A DNA stretch of 64,000 nt from Bacteroidota bacterium (GCA_016717325.1 JADKFV010000007.1:1-64000), one strand, 5' to 3'; shown: positions 12,774 through 22,993, numbered from the stretch's first letter. Made by a program: numbers and translations. The notes: a model not told the origin generated them from the sequence alone.

Positions 12774-12848
12774 AATTATAAAGTTTAATAAGTGCGAAAT
12801 AAACGCTGATAAGTTATAGAAAGTTAAAAATATAATGAAGTTAAAATT

Positions 12849-13679
12849 TTACCAGCTGCCACTTGAGCCGCCACCACCAAAACTGCCGCCACCAAAACCA
12901 CCGAAACCGCCACCGCCACTGCTGCCGCCACCGCCCCAGTCGCCACCACCAATCCATCCACCGCCACCACCACTGCCGTGAAACCCACGCCAGCGGCCTC
13001 GCTTACGTTCTTCCATAGCGTTTATTATAGCCCATGCTGCCCAAAAGGTAACATTGTTCAGCCTTGCATAACGGTTTACCTGACGCACTTTGAAAACAAT
13101 AATCAATACAAAAATCAGAAGTACGATAAATATAAACGGCAGTACCGATTTCACATCCACTTCCTTATAGTCGGGCTCGGCAACATATTCTCCGGCCGCA
13201 AGTGAAATTATTTTATCGGTGGCTTCATCGAGCCCTGCATAGTAATTTGCCTGCTTAAAATTGGGAACTATTTGCTCGCGAATAATACGTGAGGTAGAAA
13301 TATCGGGCACTGCACCTTCCATACCATAGCCGGTAGAAATATTTACTTTCCTATCGCCAATGGAGGCAAGTATTAAAATACCATTATTGTTTTTGCGTCC
13401 GCCTATTCCCCATTTGCCACCAAGGTCAACAGCGTATTGCGATACATCGGCACCTTCGAGTGATTGAATAATCACTATGGCTATTTGAGTTGATGTGCTG
13501 TCGTTATAGGCAACAAGTTTATTTTCGAGGCTCTGCCTTTCGTTATCGGAAAGCACATTGGCAAAATCGTTTACCAATCGCGGTGGAACAGGTTTGTCGG
13601 GAATATTTTGTGCAAATGCAAAATTGCACAAAAACAACAACCATAACTGTATACGAAGTAAGTGTTTCATTTTATTCAT
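12849..13679 (-). CDS. TPM-domain membrane protein with Gly-rich tail (YgcG-like)
   Basis: A signal peptide (LLRIQLWLLFLCNFAFAQ) precedes a TPM domain (TLP18.3/Psb32/MOLO-1 fold) at about residues 25-160, with LVNDFANVLS, IAIVIIQSLEG and GILILASIGDRKVNISTGYGMEG. A transmembrane helix follows (LPFIFIVLLIFVLIIVF), then a cytosolic tail of almost only Gly and Ser ending in GGGGSSGSW. I prefer the start MNKMKHLL at 13679, which overlaps the stop of the previous gene. An in-frame ATG at 13718 would place extra residues ahead of the signal peptide. TPM proteins of this layout usually sit beside LemA, as here. A role in envelope quality control is inferred from the family only. Confidence 0.85.
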   Translation of the reverse strand: MNKMKHLLRIQLWLLFLCNFAFAQNIPDKPVPPRLVNDFANVLSDNERQSLENKLVAYNDSTSTQIAIVIIQSLEGADVSQYAVDLGGKWGIGGRKNNNGILILASIGDRKVNISTGYGMEGAVPDISTSRIIREQIVPNFKQANYYAGLDEATDKIISLAAGEYVAEPDYKEVDVKSVLPFIFIVLLIFVLIIVFKVRQVNRYARLNNVTFWAAWAIINAMEERKRGRWRGFHGSGGGGGWIGGGDWGGGGSSGGGGFGGFGGGSFGGGGSSGSW

Positions 13680-14115
13680 TGCCAAACAATACATCGTTTG
13701 GTAACTCATTTGTATCATCGTTTTGAAAAGGAAAGTGTTTCCTCAGCACGCGCCCGGCTTCTTCTATACCATTGACAATGCCCACAGTAATGTTGCCTTT
13801 TTTAAGTGAGTCAATGATGATGTCTTTGGTCGATTCCCAAAAATTTTCCGGTACAAGTTCATTTATCCCTTTATCGCCAATGATGGCAAGTTTGCGATCC
13901 TTAACCGACAAATAAATAAGCACACCGTTGCGTAAATCTGTTTTATGCATTTCCAATTGTTCGAAAGTAAAGGCAGCTTTATCGAGCGGACTCACATCGT
14001 TACAGTGATCGTCAATAAATACACGTATTTCGCCCGATGTGCCTTTTTCAGCTTGTGCAATAGCATCCTTAATTGCTAAGCGTTCGCTTTCCGAAAAAAT
14101 AGAAATATCTGCCAC
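13672..14115 (-). CDS. TPM-domain protein, short form
   Basis: This 147-residue protein consists of little more than a second TPM domain: LAIKDAIAQAEKGTSGEIRVFIDDHC, then FTFEQLEMHKTDLRNGVLIYLS and KDRKLAIIGDKGINELVP. It has no signal peptide or membrane helix, so it is predicted to be cytosolic, the counterpart of the exported paralogue encoded directly downstream. It lies 11 bases after lemA and overlaps the start of the longer TPM gene, which supports co-transcription. The order LemA, short TPM, long TPM is common in Bacteroidota. The biochemical role is unknown. Confidence 0.85.
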   Translation of the reverse strand: MADISIFSESERLAIKDAIAQAEKGTSGEIRVFIDDHCNDVSPLDKAAFTFEQLEMHKTDLRNGVLIYLSVKDRKLAIIGDKGINELVPENFWESTKDIIIDSLKKGNITVGIVNGIEEAGRVLRKHFPFQNDDTNELPNDVLFGNE

Positions 14116-14126
14116 TTTAAAAAGAT

Positions 14127-14714
14127 TTATTTGTCGAATAATTTATTCACATCCGGAGCTTTATCTGCCCCTGCTTCGGCTTGAAAATATGGACGTGTTT
14201 TGAATCCAAAAATACCGGCTACCAATGAACGCGGAAATTGTTGTATGCTTGCGTTATAGCCTTTGGCAACATCGTTAAATTTTTGTCGCTCAACTGTAAT
14301 ACGATTTTCGCTGCCTTCCAATTGCTTTTGCAGATCCATAAAGTTTTCGTTGGCTTTTAAGTTTGGATATTGCTCGGCCACAACCAACAAACGGCTGAGT
14401 GCCGAAGTTAACTGACCTTGTGCAGCCTGAAATTTTGCTAAATCTTCTGGCGTTGCATTGGCGGCATCTATCTTTATTTGCGACACCTTAGAACGTGCAT
14501 CTATTACACCAATCAAAGTTGATTTTTCAAATTCGGCATATTGTTGCACGGTAGCAACTAAGTTTGGTATCAAATCGGCCCTGCGCTGATACACGTTTTC
14601 AACCTGTGCCCATTGCGATGTTACCCCTTCGCGGCCTGTAACCATACCATTGTACATGCCAATGCTCATAAAAGCTAATATTGCAATAACTGCAATCAAA
14701 CCCCATTTTTTCAT
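14127..14714 (-). CDS. lemA: LemA family protein
   Basis: This 195-residue protein has an N-terminal membrane anchor (WGLIAVIAILAFMSIGMYNGM) and the four-helix LemA domain with its hallmarks: SQWAQVENVYQRRADLIPNL, TLIGVIDARSKV, LLVVAEQYPNLKANENF and RITVERQKFND. The end has the usual FPRSLVAG-FGF segment. Length matches the family. It is the first of the LemA-TPM-TPM set, with 41 bases separating it from the upstream PH-like gene. LemA proteins are membrane-anchored and of uncertain function; linkage to TPM proteins suggests one envelope complex. Confidence 0.93.
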   Translation of the reverse strand: MKKWGLIAVIAILAFMSIGMYNGMVTGREGVTSQWAQVENVYQRRADLIPNLVATVQQYAEFEKSTLIGVIDARSKVSQIKIDAANATPEDLAKFQAAQGQLTSALSRLLVVAEQYPNLKANENFMDLQKQLEGSENRITVERQKFNDVAKGYNASIQQFPRSLVAGIFGFKTRPYFQAEAGADKAPDVNKLFDK

Positions 14715-14755
14715 AATGCTATTTTTATTAAATGTTTATTTAGAATGAATACTAT

Positions 14756-15244
14756 TTATTTTGTTACACTTTGATGTAATATTTTCAAAAGCTCTGCTGA
14801 TCGTTGCGTTCCTATAAGATATTTCAACCCATCTTTATCCGTTAATTCTATTGCATCTTTGCCGTATGTATAAAACCGGATTACTCCTTTTAAGTGTAAA
14901 TTATAGGCTGTATTATTAAATGAATAGTTGCTATATCGTTTTGAAGAAATATTTGAAATATTACTAAGGTCGATTTTTACTTTTCTCAAACTCCATGCAC
15001 CCGTAAGTTCAATAAACGAACCGTAAACTTTTGTATGCAAATGAACAATAAAAAACATGAGTATAGAAATGGCCATAATACAAATGCCAATAAGCAAAAG
15101 TAAATCGCCATTTTGTTCGCGCTGTTCGGTAAAATAGTAAGCAACAAAACAGAATGTAGCAAGTGCTAGTCTAAATATCAAAGAGAAAGAATTGAATCCA
15201 ATTCTCTGCTTTTCTTCGTATTTCAATTCTGTGTTTGTGGTCAT
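14756..15244 (-). CDS. Small membrane protein with PH-like C-terminal domain
   Basis: This 162-residue protein has two predicted membrane helices (about residues 22-42 and 47-67, the second being LLLLIGICIMAISILMFFIV). A soluble beta-rich part follows, with the segment WSLRKVKIDLSNISNIS and DKDGLKYLIGTQRSAELL near the end, resembling bacterial PH-like domains in which a strand pattern is followed by a helix. It starts three bases from the tilS stop and is therefore probably in the same operon. I do not recognise a specific family; the PH-like reading is an inference from layout. Confidence 0.65.
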   Translation of the reverse strand: MTTNTELKYEEKQRIGFNSFSLIFRLALATFCFVAYYFTEQREQNGDLLLLIGICIMAISILMFFIVHLHTKVYGSFIELTGAWSLRKVKIDLSNISNISSKRYSNYSFNNTAYNLHLKGVIRFYTYGKDAIELTDKDGLKYLIGTQRSAELLKILHQSVTK

Positions 15245-15246
15245 TA

Positions 15247-16611
15247 TTATTTCTCAAATTTCATTGTTAACACTAAAATATTTCTACTGTTGATTGTTAC
15301 TTTAAAATTATCATCAATGCGATATCCTGCAATCCAAATAATTTTGTCTTGTGTTGTTATTATTGGAATGCTTTTTTTGTTTTCGAAATTAATGTGCAAA
15401 TCAACAAAAAAATCGCTTACCTTTTTTATTTGCCCTTTCATTCCCAAAGGAGAAAATTTATCGCCTTTTTGCCAGCATCTTACATTTAAAGGAAAAACTA
15501 ATTTTTCTGAATCGAAATAAGCTACGCTGTTATTACTATTGGATTTTATTTTTTTAAAAAAATCGTCATCAAACTTTTTTACTTCGCTGGTAAAAGCATA
15601 GCCCCCAAAAGTTACTTTTTTTGTTTTGGCGTGCCACAAAATACTGGTTGGTTTATCTTCTTTGCATTTGGAAATTATTAAGTGTTGATTGTAAATTTGC
15701 AAAACAAAATTTTCGCTTTCAAATCTTTTCCCGGATTTATTTCGAAGGCATTCACAAATATTTTCGATATCACTATTCTTAAACCCATATGGCTGGACAA
15801 TATAAAAAACAATTAAAGTTAATTGCTTATGGTTTATAATTGTTTTGAAATTATACTCCAGTGCACCTTTATCAGCAGATGAGTTTGAAACTTGAATATC
15901 GTTTTTTAATTGTTCAATATATTCACCAAGTAAAATATTTGCTGATTCAATATTTAAAGCTGCATGGTTAATGTGCTCAACAGCTTGAGTATTTATTTTT
16001 TGCAGCAAAGGCATTATTTGGTTTCGCAGGTTGTTGCGCAAATATTTGTTTTCGGCATTGCTTTTATCATCACGCCACTTCAGGTTTTGTTCTTTGGCAA
16101 ATTCCGTCAGTTCACTTTTCGAAAAGCGCAACAAAGGCCGAATGATACTTTCTGTTTTCATTTTGATGCCCGACAAACCTGCGAGCCCGGTGCCCCGCAA
16201 AAGGTTAATCAAAAATGTTTCAGCATTGTCATCGGCATGATGTGCAGTAGCAATGAAGTTTAATTTTTGCTTTTTAATCAGTTCATCAAACCACTTGTAT
16301 CGCATTTCGCGTGCGGCCATTTGAATAGATAAATTATTTGCTGCAGCATATTTTTTGGTATCGAATTTTATGCTGTGAAAAGGGACATTCAATAGGCTAC
16401 ATGCTTTTTTTACTAATCTTTCATCGCCATCCGATTCGCTACCACGAAGTTTAAAATTGCAATGTGCCACTTCGAATTTTATTTTGCTTTCTGCAAATAA
16501 TTTCAACATCACCATGCTGTCAACTCCTCCGCTTGTGGTCAATAATATTTTTGCGTCTTTATCAATAATTGCAGCAAGCCCTGCTTCGAACCGTTTTTGC
16601 AATTCCATCAT
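15247..16611 (-). CDS. tilS: tRNA(Ile)-lysidine synthase TilS
   Basis: This 454-residue protein carries the PP-loop SGGVDS at residues 27-32, which binds ATP. The enzyme converts C34 of tRNA-Ile(CAU) to lysidine so that it reads AUA. Further signatures are VAHCNFKLRGSESDGDE, TAHHADDNAETFLINLLRGTGLAGLSG and a C-terminal TilS domain with CWQKGDKFSPLGMKG. Length is normal. The start ATG at 16611 overlaps the pabB stop by four bases, indicating translational coupling. The neighbourhood (pabB upstream) is unrelated in pathway. Confidence 0.95.
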   Translation of the reverse strand: MMELQKRFEAGLAAIIDKDAKILLTTSGGVDSMVMLKLFAESKIKFEVAHCNFKLRGSESDGDERLVKKACSLLNVPFHSIKFDTKKYAAANNLSIQMAAREMRYKWFDELIKKQKLNFIATAHHADDNAETFLINLLRGTGLAGLSGIKMKTESIIRPLLRFSKSELTEFAKEQNLKWRDDKSNAENKYLRNNLRNQIMPLLQKINTQAVEHINHAALNIESANILLGEYIEQLKNDIQVSNSSADKGALEYNFKTIINHKQLTLIVFYIVQPYGFKNSDIENICECLRNKSGKRFESENFVLQIYNQHLIISKCKEDKPTSILWHAKTKKVTFGGYAFTSEVKKFDDDFFKKIKSNSNNSVAYFDSEKLVFPLNVRCWQKGDKFSPLGMKGQIKKVSDFFVDLHINFENKKSIPIITTQDKIIWIAGYRIDDNFKVTINSRNILVLTMKFEK

Positions 16612-17853
16612 TTCTTCAAATTATTAATTAATGCAATGTAAGGTTTTTGCATTTTCAACAAACACTCGTTGTATTCATCATTTGCATTGGCATAAGCCGT
16701 TATTGCGCCACCGGCCCAAATGGCAGCCTTGCTGTTTTGCTCATCGTAAAAAATAGAACGTATTACAACATTCAAATCGAAATCGCCATCAGGACATATT
16801 AATCCTAAACTTCCCGAAAACATTAGGCGGTTATCATCTTCAAATTTATCAATAAGTTCCATTGCTTTCACCTTTGGAGCTCCGGTCATACTCCCTACCG
16901 GATACATGGCTTGTATTATATCTGTAAAGGTGGTTGAAGAATCAACTCACAACAAATGGTAGACACCATTTGGTAAACATGTGGGAAGGTATGAATGCCA
17001 AAAAGCTCTTTCACCTTTACCGAATCTCGCTGAGCAATTTTACTCATATCGTTACGGGTAAGGTCTACAATCATTACATTTTCGGCTCGTTCCTTTTCGC
17101 TTGTTTTTAATTGATTTATAAATTCACTGTCATTGTCATCTGCTTTATGGCGAGCCAAAGTTCCTTTCATTGGCTGAGCAGTGAGCGTGGTGTTTTCTTT
17201 TTTAATAAAACGCTCGGGGCTGGCACAAATAATATAATTGTTTTCATCTTTTACGAAAGCTGAATAAGGGGCCATAGTTTCATCAAGTAATTGCATGTAA
17301 CTTGAAAAAGGAGAAAGTTTTACATCTGTTAATTCAAGTTTAGTGCAGAAATTTATTTCATAGATATTGCCTTCCTGAACATGTTTTTTTATTGCATCAA
17401 TTTTCGAAACATATTTCTGCTTATCAATAAAATGAGAAACATCATTTACATTCTGCGCTTGTATTTTGTCTTCTTTATTTAATAATGATTCAAGAAACTG
17501 GCTCCAAGAAAATGGTTCTATGTTCAAGGGTACAGGCTGAGTTTCGCTTTGGTCAAACAGTAGTACCTTGCCACTATTCTCATCAATTATATACTGCGGC
17601 ATCCATAATTCTATGTTGTCATTGTCATTTTTAAGTTTGGCAAAAAAAGGCTCCACATCATTTTTAAATTGTAATCAAGTTTTACAAAAATGTATTTCCC
17701 ACTATTTGTATTAATAAAATCGTTAATCCCGGAACCCCATCCTTTGCAAATAATTTGATTGCCAAACCCCCAAATAAAGGCGTTCTTTTGCTTAGGATGG
17801 AAAACCCTAAACCACTGCGGACTCGTTGACAATTGCTGGAGAATATTTTCCAT
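16608..17853 (-). CDS. pabB: Aminodeoxychorismate synthase component I (frameshifted twice)
   Basis: Three pieces (17611-17853, 16916-17656, 16608-16907) form one ~415-residue chorismate-binding enzyme, which makes 4-amino-4-deoxychorismate for folate. Signatures are YEINFCTKLELT, SPERFIKKENTTLTAQPMKGT, VMIVDLTRNDMSKIA, VGSMTGAPKVKAMELID and GSLGLICPDGDFDLNVVIRS. Both breaks are repairable by one base: one more A in the run at 17661-17665 (minus sense) gives NLKNDVEPFFAK, and one more base at 16942 gives CELNSSTTFTDIIQAMYPVG. The residues match PabB better than TrpE because the protein is short and lacks the TrpE N-terminal lobe. No pabA or pabC is adjacent. It heads the minus-strand operon with tilS. 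I regard the gene as functional in the organism and the breaks as assembly errors. Confidence 0.85.
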
Positions 17854-18383
17854 TATCTAAAATCAGAATACAAACAACGCATTTTATAAAGATAACACGA
17901 AACGAGCGCAAATTACCTTTCGTTGGTATTTTTCCATTCGAAATAAACAAATGCTTAGAACAATTTATTTTTGGAATCATTTTTGCTGTATTTTCAATGA
18001 ATTTTGTTCGAAACCATTATCCCGGGTTCGGTATAAAATTTTTATTTTCACTTCTAAATTAACGATTCATCTCTATGCGCTTATTGGTTTTTTTTATTTT
18101 ACATTGTTTTAATACTTATGCATGTAAAGCCTGCATAGGATTGTTAGCCAAATATGGTTTTAATTTTAGATTTGCCAGCCATCAACAAGTAATATTTTTG
18201 TGTAGAAAACCTGCTTTGTGTTTCCAAAAATCATACTCCACATTTTTTAACTATCGAATTAATAAGCAAAAGCAGATTATCTTGAACGCTGCCGTATTCA
18301 AAGAATGTTGCACGATTTGATTTCTGCATACCACAAAGCTAGTATTGCACATTTTGTATTACATTTAAAATGTAAAAAACGGG
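17854..18383. other. Intergenic gap between pabB and the T9SS gene, no gene seen
   Basis: This divergent gap is AT-rich. Two short plus-strand openings (17826-18062 and 18075-18320) have no recognisable product, an unlikely residue composition and no ribosome-binding context. I see no RNA gene or strong palindrome. The promoter of the downstream T9SS gene lies just beyond its right edge; the pabB operon promoter is presumably inside it but I could not fix it. Confidence 0.5.
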
Positions 18384-18384
18384 G

Positions 18385-18414
18385 TTGTTTTAATAAGAAA
18401 AAAAATTATTTTTG
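18385..18414 (+). promoter_or_regulatory. Bacteroidota sigma-A type promoter
   Basis: TTG at 18385-18387 and TATTTTTG at 18407-18414 match the phylum consensus (TTG, 19-base spacer, TAnnTTTG). It lies about 75 bases before the preferred start of the T9SS/GEVED gene and is the only good match in the gap. Confidence 0.6.
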
Positions 18415-18487
18415 CCAATGAAAATTATGGTTTCAAATGAATAAACTAACAGTTACTATATACGATGATAATAAATACGTTTCAATT

Positions 18488-21400
18488 ATGAATAAATTTA
18501 CACTTAAAGGCTTGTCGGCATTGATTTTGCTGCTCGCCCTATCCTTTAGTCAAATAAAAGCACAGCCATTTACCGACAACTTTAACGGTCCCGCATTAAC
18601 AACAGCCAATGCATGGACATCGTGGCAAAGCAACTTGATGTTTGGTTATTTACCACTAACAGTATCGGCCGGGCCTGTTTTTGGTAACCAATGGTTTTGG
18701 TCAAATGGAGGTACTTTTGCTCCTATTGTTCCGGCTTCTCCTCTCCCTTTCTCTGCCGGAGGGATGATAAAATTTAATACCCGTAATGGTGGACTTGCTC
18801 CGGCAGGCGCCATTGATACTGGTTGTGCATATATTGCCACACCACCGCTCGATTTTTCGTCACGTGCCGGGGCAGCTGCCAATGTAAGTTTTTACATGTT
18901 TCACGAAGCTTATGCCGGTGCCACCGCTGATAGTGTTGCTGTATATGCTTCAAATACTGATCAACTTACCGGTGCTGTTCGGTTAGGTTCAGTATGGGCT
19001 GATCCTGCGGGCTTTGGCACAGGTTGGATACAAAGCACTTTTCCAATTCCCAATTCACCTCAGTTCAATGGTTGCACTAATGTGGTTATAATGTTTGTTG
19101 CATATACCTGGACTTCGTATCGCAATATTTATGTCGACAATATTTTCGTAGATAGATTTACCTCAGCGCAAACAATTACATCGGCAACATTAACCAATCA
19201 AAACACACTTAATGTAAGTTTAGGCTCTACCAATAATCAGATTGTTGCAGTGAATGTTGTGGTGTGTGGATCAACTGCTCCGAGGCAGATAGATTCAATA
19301 ATGTTTAACCCCACCGGTACAAACATTGCAAACGATGTACAGAATGCTAAATTATATTATACCGGCAATAGCCCAACATTCTCTACTGCAACTCAGGTAT
19401 TTGCAACGGTAAACAATCCTCCTATTTTGAATGTAACATACAACAACTCGCTTGGCTTTGGAAGTTGCGCTGCACCCGTCACGCTTGTAACAGGTGACAA
19501 TTATTTTTGGTTAACATATGATATTAGACCCACAGCATTTCCGGGCGACATTGTTGATGCAGATTTTTTGGGCATTGTTACCCATTCGCCAGGATGCATA
19601 GCAGGAGGGGGTACCACTATTGGACCTGTACAAACTTTGCCCGGAGGCCGACCTATAGGTATCACCTACACTTTTGCTACTTACTCAGTAGGAACCGCTT
19701 TTGCCGGATATACCATAAATGACTTTATTGGCAGTGTGGCTGTTACAAGTACTCAAGCGGGTAATCCACTCTTCAATCAGGAGCATGATATTACCAGTTG
19801 GGTAGGATGTACAGGAACAGCGGGGCAAAATTGCAATAGGCATTCTCCACACCCACCCGATTATACTTTGTTTCCACCAACAAATTCAGGAGCAACAAAA
19901 GACCGTTCACTTAATTTAAAACTTGGCCAAGGTATACGCACATCTACCCCGCCTGATAAAATTTCTATTGCAGCAGGTACATGGTTTAGTGCAAATTTTG
20001 TTCGTGCCTGGATAGATTTCAATGGTGATGGTGATTTTAACGACAATTATATTGGTGTAGGAGGAACAATTTTTGAGTCTATCGTTCTTCCCAACGCATT
20101 CAGTTTGTCCGATAATCAGGCAATTGGTTCATTGGGTTCTTTACCCGGTGCATTCCCTCCAGGAAAAATTGCTGATGATTGGAACGAATGGAATATACAG
20201 GTTCCGGATGTTGGAGAGCTTCCTACTGTTGGTGGAGGTTCGGGCGGCCCGGCAACAAAAGCAGGGTCGGTGAGAATGCGAGTTAGGGAAGTATTTGCAA
20301 GTTCAACTTTCGGCCCATCGGATTCACAAGTTTTTGGCGAAACAGAAGATTACGATATTGCTTTAGTAGAGTCGTGTCCTGCACCCGGAACTTTTGTTTG
20401 CCGTTGGATTAGCGGAGGAGCAAATCCTAATGATTGGTTTACAGCGGCTAACTGGTGCCCTTCAATACCTACTACACGCGATAGAGCAGAGATAGTGCCA
20501 AATGGAGCAGGTACATATCCGATTATTACATCAAATCAATTACCTGTTTGTTACGACTTAAAAATATTTAGTGGAGCTAATGTTACTATTGATGCACCTG
20601 ATGTGCTCAGTGGTGCAGTTTTAGTACCTAATACAGGCAAACTTAAAGCCTATAACAATGTGGAAATTGGTGAGGCCCAAAATACAGCTGCACAGCTCAA
20701 AGTAAATAGTACTTATAGCAATACAGTAGTTACAGGAGTTCCATCAGCATCTGGGAATACGGCAATTTCTCCTTTCCGTAATGATAGACAGGATAGCAAA
20801 ATACAGTTTATTTATACCCCTGCAGAGTTAGCAATAATGGGGTTAAAATCGGGCGACTTACTTAGTAGTTTGACATTTCAAATACGATCTGCTGTTGCAC
20901 TACCGGCAGGGAATTTAGGGAATTTTACTGTAAAAATTTGGCAGCTCGACAACCCTTACACATATCCTGCGGTAATGGTTCCAAATACTGAAGTTGCCGT
21001 TAATAGCACCGCTCCAACCATACTTCCTTCTACCGGAGGAATAGTTTCCACAACGTGTTATGGCCCTGCTGTATTTGCCATTCCTGCCATTGTCGCCAAT
21101 GTTACTACGCCAATAACTATTCCTTTTACTACAAAGTGTTTATTAAACAATACAAAATATTTATGTATTGAAATATCTCGAGACAATCCGTTTGCACTTG
21201 GTTCTGCATATCCGGTACTTTATGAAAGTTCATTATTGCGTTCTTGTTTGACATTATTAAATGCTAGCAATAGTATTTCAGCAAATTCCAATGCACTAAA
21301 CATAACCGGACCTGGCACTGCGCCTGGTGCTGCAAATCTAAATATCAACAATGGAATAATGGACAATGGCACCTTTGTAAATGGTGGCTTGTCGTTCCCT

Positions 21401-22939
21401 TTTGCTTACATTACTGGAGCTAGCTATGTTTTCAGACCTACATCTACAATAGGTGTAACACGTCAATATTCTAAATACCCGATTGAGGTAGGCGGTAATT
21501 GGGTAAACAATTCTGCAAGCGGTTTGCCACTTGGATTTGTTGGCGGTTGGAGTACTGTCAAAATGGATCATACAAATCTGATTAATGCTGTATGGTATCC
21601 AAACAACGATGTGGACACAATAAGCGGTTCCGAAATCACCACATTTAACGAACTGCAACTTAACGATGTTAATGGGGTCCGTATGAATGTGCAGGGAATA
21701 GCAAATGGTAATCAGGGATTGATTATTGACACCTTACTTGACATGACCCTTGGACAATTGAATTTAAATCAACACCGTGCCGATATCAAAAATCCTGCAA
21801 TTGGAGCCATAACACGCACTGCCGGAAGCATTCTTAGCGAAAATACAAACAACTACAATAAAGTGCAATGGACTATTGGCACTACTACCGGGGCGCATTT
21901 AATTCCATTTGGTGCAACAGCAGCAGCAGCAGATTATGTTCCTTTTACTTTCAACTTAGTATCAGGCGATGCCGGAAATGTAACTGTTTCTACATATAGA
22001 ACCAACGCTGCTAATACTCCAGTTCCTTCTTTACCTGTTGCAGTAAATAATTTATTCAACAGTACTTGTGTAGATAATAGTGCAAATACTGTTGACCGCT
22101 TTTGGCAAATTGACCGAAGTACCGTTGGTGCGGTATCGGTAAATGCAACATTTGGTTATACCGCATCGGAAAATACAACCGGCAAACCATTTACATCTAT
22201 AGTAGCGCAACGATATGATGGTGCCGCCGCCAAAGCTTGTGGTTTGCCAACAGGAAGATGGAGCAATCCAACAGGTGTAGCACAAACAGCCGTTTCACAA
22301 TCTCAAAGCAATGTGGGTTACTTATCGGTAACCGCAAATGGAGTTACACAATTTTCACCGTGGGCATTGTCTATTATCGAAACCCCACTTCCATTGCAGC
22401 TACTCGATTTTAATGCTAAGTTGATTGATGAGAAAGTTAAAGTATACTGGACTGTAACCAACGAGCAAAACATTAAAGATTATGAAGTTTACAAGTCATA
22501 CAATAAAGATAATTTTAATTTGATGGCTGTGAAAAAAGCTGTGGGTCCTCTATCGGGTGGATTAACTAACTACACTTTATGGGATGGCGATCCAATAGCA
22601 CCGGTACAATATTATCAGTTGAAAACCACTGATAACTCGGGTCAAATTTCTTACAGCAAACTGGCATTGGTTACAAATAAGCAAACAAGTTTTGGAATTA
22701 CACAAGTTAATATGGCTGATGCAAACAATCACATTAATTTACAATTTGTATCAGACAATGCATTGCCTTGCCATTTGGATGTAATAGATATGTTTGGCAG
22801 AACCGTATTTTCACAAGATTTAGGAACTATAAATAATGGGATAAACAGTATTCAAATTCCGGCAACATTTGTTGATGGTGTATACACTATCTCGATTTCG
22901 AATAGCGAAAAACGTGATTCGCGTACCTTTGTAAAATAG
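18488..22939 (+). CDS. Large T9SS-secreted protein with GEVED domain
   Basis: This is a ~1483-residue protein if started at ATG 18488, which places the signal peptide (ALILLLALSFSQIKAQ) at the N-terminus; an in-frame ATG at 18437 adds 17 unlikely residues. A jelly-roll-like domain comes first (FDSRAG-like region, VSFYMFHEAY). A beta domain with LTNQNTLNVSLGSTNNQIVA follows, resembling the N-terminal domain of Bacteroidota BNR/sialidase-type proteins. A GEVED domain sits around residues 480-630, with VRAWIDFNGDGDFND and the terminal VFGETEDYDIAL. Several Ig-like segments follow, and a type A sorting domain ends the protein (VIDMFGRTVFSQDLG ... RTFVK). It should be exported by T9SS and attached to the surface. 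It is monocistronic, with a promoter upstream and a strong terminator downstream. Its ligand or substrate is unknown. Confidence 0.88.
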   Translation: MNKFTLKGLSALILLLALSFSQIKAQPFTDNFNGPALTTANAWTSWQSNLMFGYLPLTVSAGPVFGNQWFWSNGGTFAPIVPASPLPFSAGGMIKFNTRNGGLAPAGAIDTGCAYIATPPLDFSSRAGAAANVSFYMFHEAYAGATADSVAVYASNTDQLTGAVRLGSVWADPAGFGTGWIQSTFPIPNSPQFNGCTNVVIMFVAYTWTSYRNIYVDNIFVDRFTSAQTITSATLTNQNTLNVSLGSTNNQIVAVNVVVCGSTAPRQIDSIMFNPTGTNIANDVQNAKLYYTGNSPTFSTATQVFATVNNPPILNVTYNNSLGFGSCAAPVTLVTGDNYFWLTYDIRPTAFPGDIVDADFLGIVTHSPGCIAGGGTTIGPVQTLPGGRPIGITYTFATYSVGTAFAGYTINDFIGSVAVTSTQAGNPLFNQEHDITSWVGCTGTAGQNCNRHSPHPPDYTLFPPTNSGATKDRSLNLKLGQGIRTSTPPDKISIAAGTWFSANFVRAWIDFNGDGDFNDNYIGVGGTIFESIVLPNAFSLSDNQAIGSLGSLPGAFPPGKIADDWNEWNIQVPDVGELPTVGGGSGGPATKAGSVRMRVREVFASSTFGPSDSQVFGETEDYDIALVESCPAPGTFVCRWISGGANPNDWFTAANWCPSIPTTRDRAEIVPNGAGTYPIITSNQLPVCYDLKIFSGANVTIDAPDVLSGAVLVPNTGKLKAYNNVEIGEAQNTAAQLKVNSTYSNTVVTGVPSASGNTAISPFRNDRQDSKIQFIYTPAELAIMGLKSGDLLSSLTFQIRSAVALPAGNLGNFTVKIWQLDNPYTYPAVMVPNTEVAVNSTAPTILPSTGGIVSTTCYGPAVFAIPAIVANVTTPITIPFTTKCLLNNTKYLCIEISRDNPFALGSAYPVLYESSLLRSCLTLLNASNSISANSNALNITGPGTAPGAANLNINNGIMDNGTFVNGGLSFPFAYITGASYVFRPTSTIGVTRQYSKYPIEVGGNWVNNSASGLPLGFVGGWSTVKMDHTNLINAVWYPNNDVDTISGSEITTFNELQLNDVNGVRMNVQGIANGNQGLIIDTLLDMTLGQLNLNQHRADIKNPAIGAITRTAGSILSENTNNYNKVQWTIGTTTGAHLIPFGATAAAADYVPFTFNLVSGDAGNVTVSTYRTNAANTPVPSLPVAVNNLFNSTCVDNSANTVDRFWQIDRSTVGAVSVNATFGYTASENTTGKPFTSIVAQRYDGAAAKACGLPTGRWSNPTGVAQTAVSQSQSNVGYLSVTANGVTQFSPWALSIIETPLPLQLLDFNAKLIDEKVKVYWTVTNEQNIKDYEVYKSYNKDNFNLMAVKKAVGPLSGGLTNYTLWDGDPIAPVQYYQLKTTDNSGQISYSKLALVTNKQTSFGITQVNMADANNHINLQFVSDNALPCHLDVIDMFGRTVFSQDLGTINNGINSIQIPATFVDGVYTISISNSEKRDSRTFVK

Positions 22940-22960
22940 ATTTGTTTTTAGTTTATATAA

Positions 22961-22993
22961 AAAAAGCCTGTCAATAAATTGACAGGCTTTTTT
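22961..22993 (+). terminator. Rho-independent terminator
   Basis: A perfect 14-base stem (arms 22961-22974 and 22979-22992, core GCCTGTCAA/TTGACAGGC) with a TAAA loop ends in a T run. It lies 20 bases after the T9SS/GEVED stop. The A-rich left flank means it could also stop minus-strand transcription. Confidence 0.9.

Noticed and set aside
17826..18320. Two small plus-strand frames after pabB
   Set aside because: Composition is not protein-like, no promoter or ribosome-binding context, no family resemblance.
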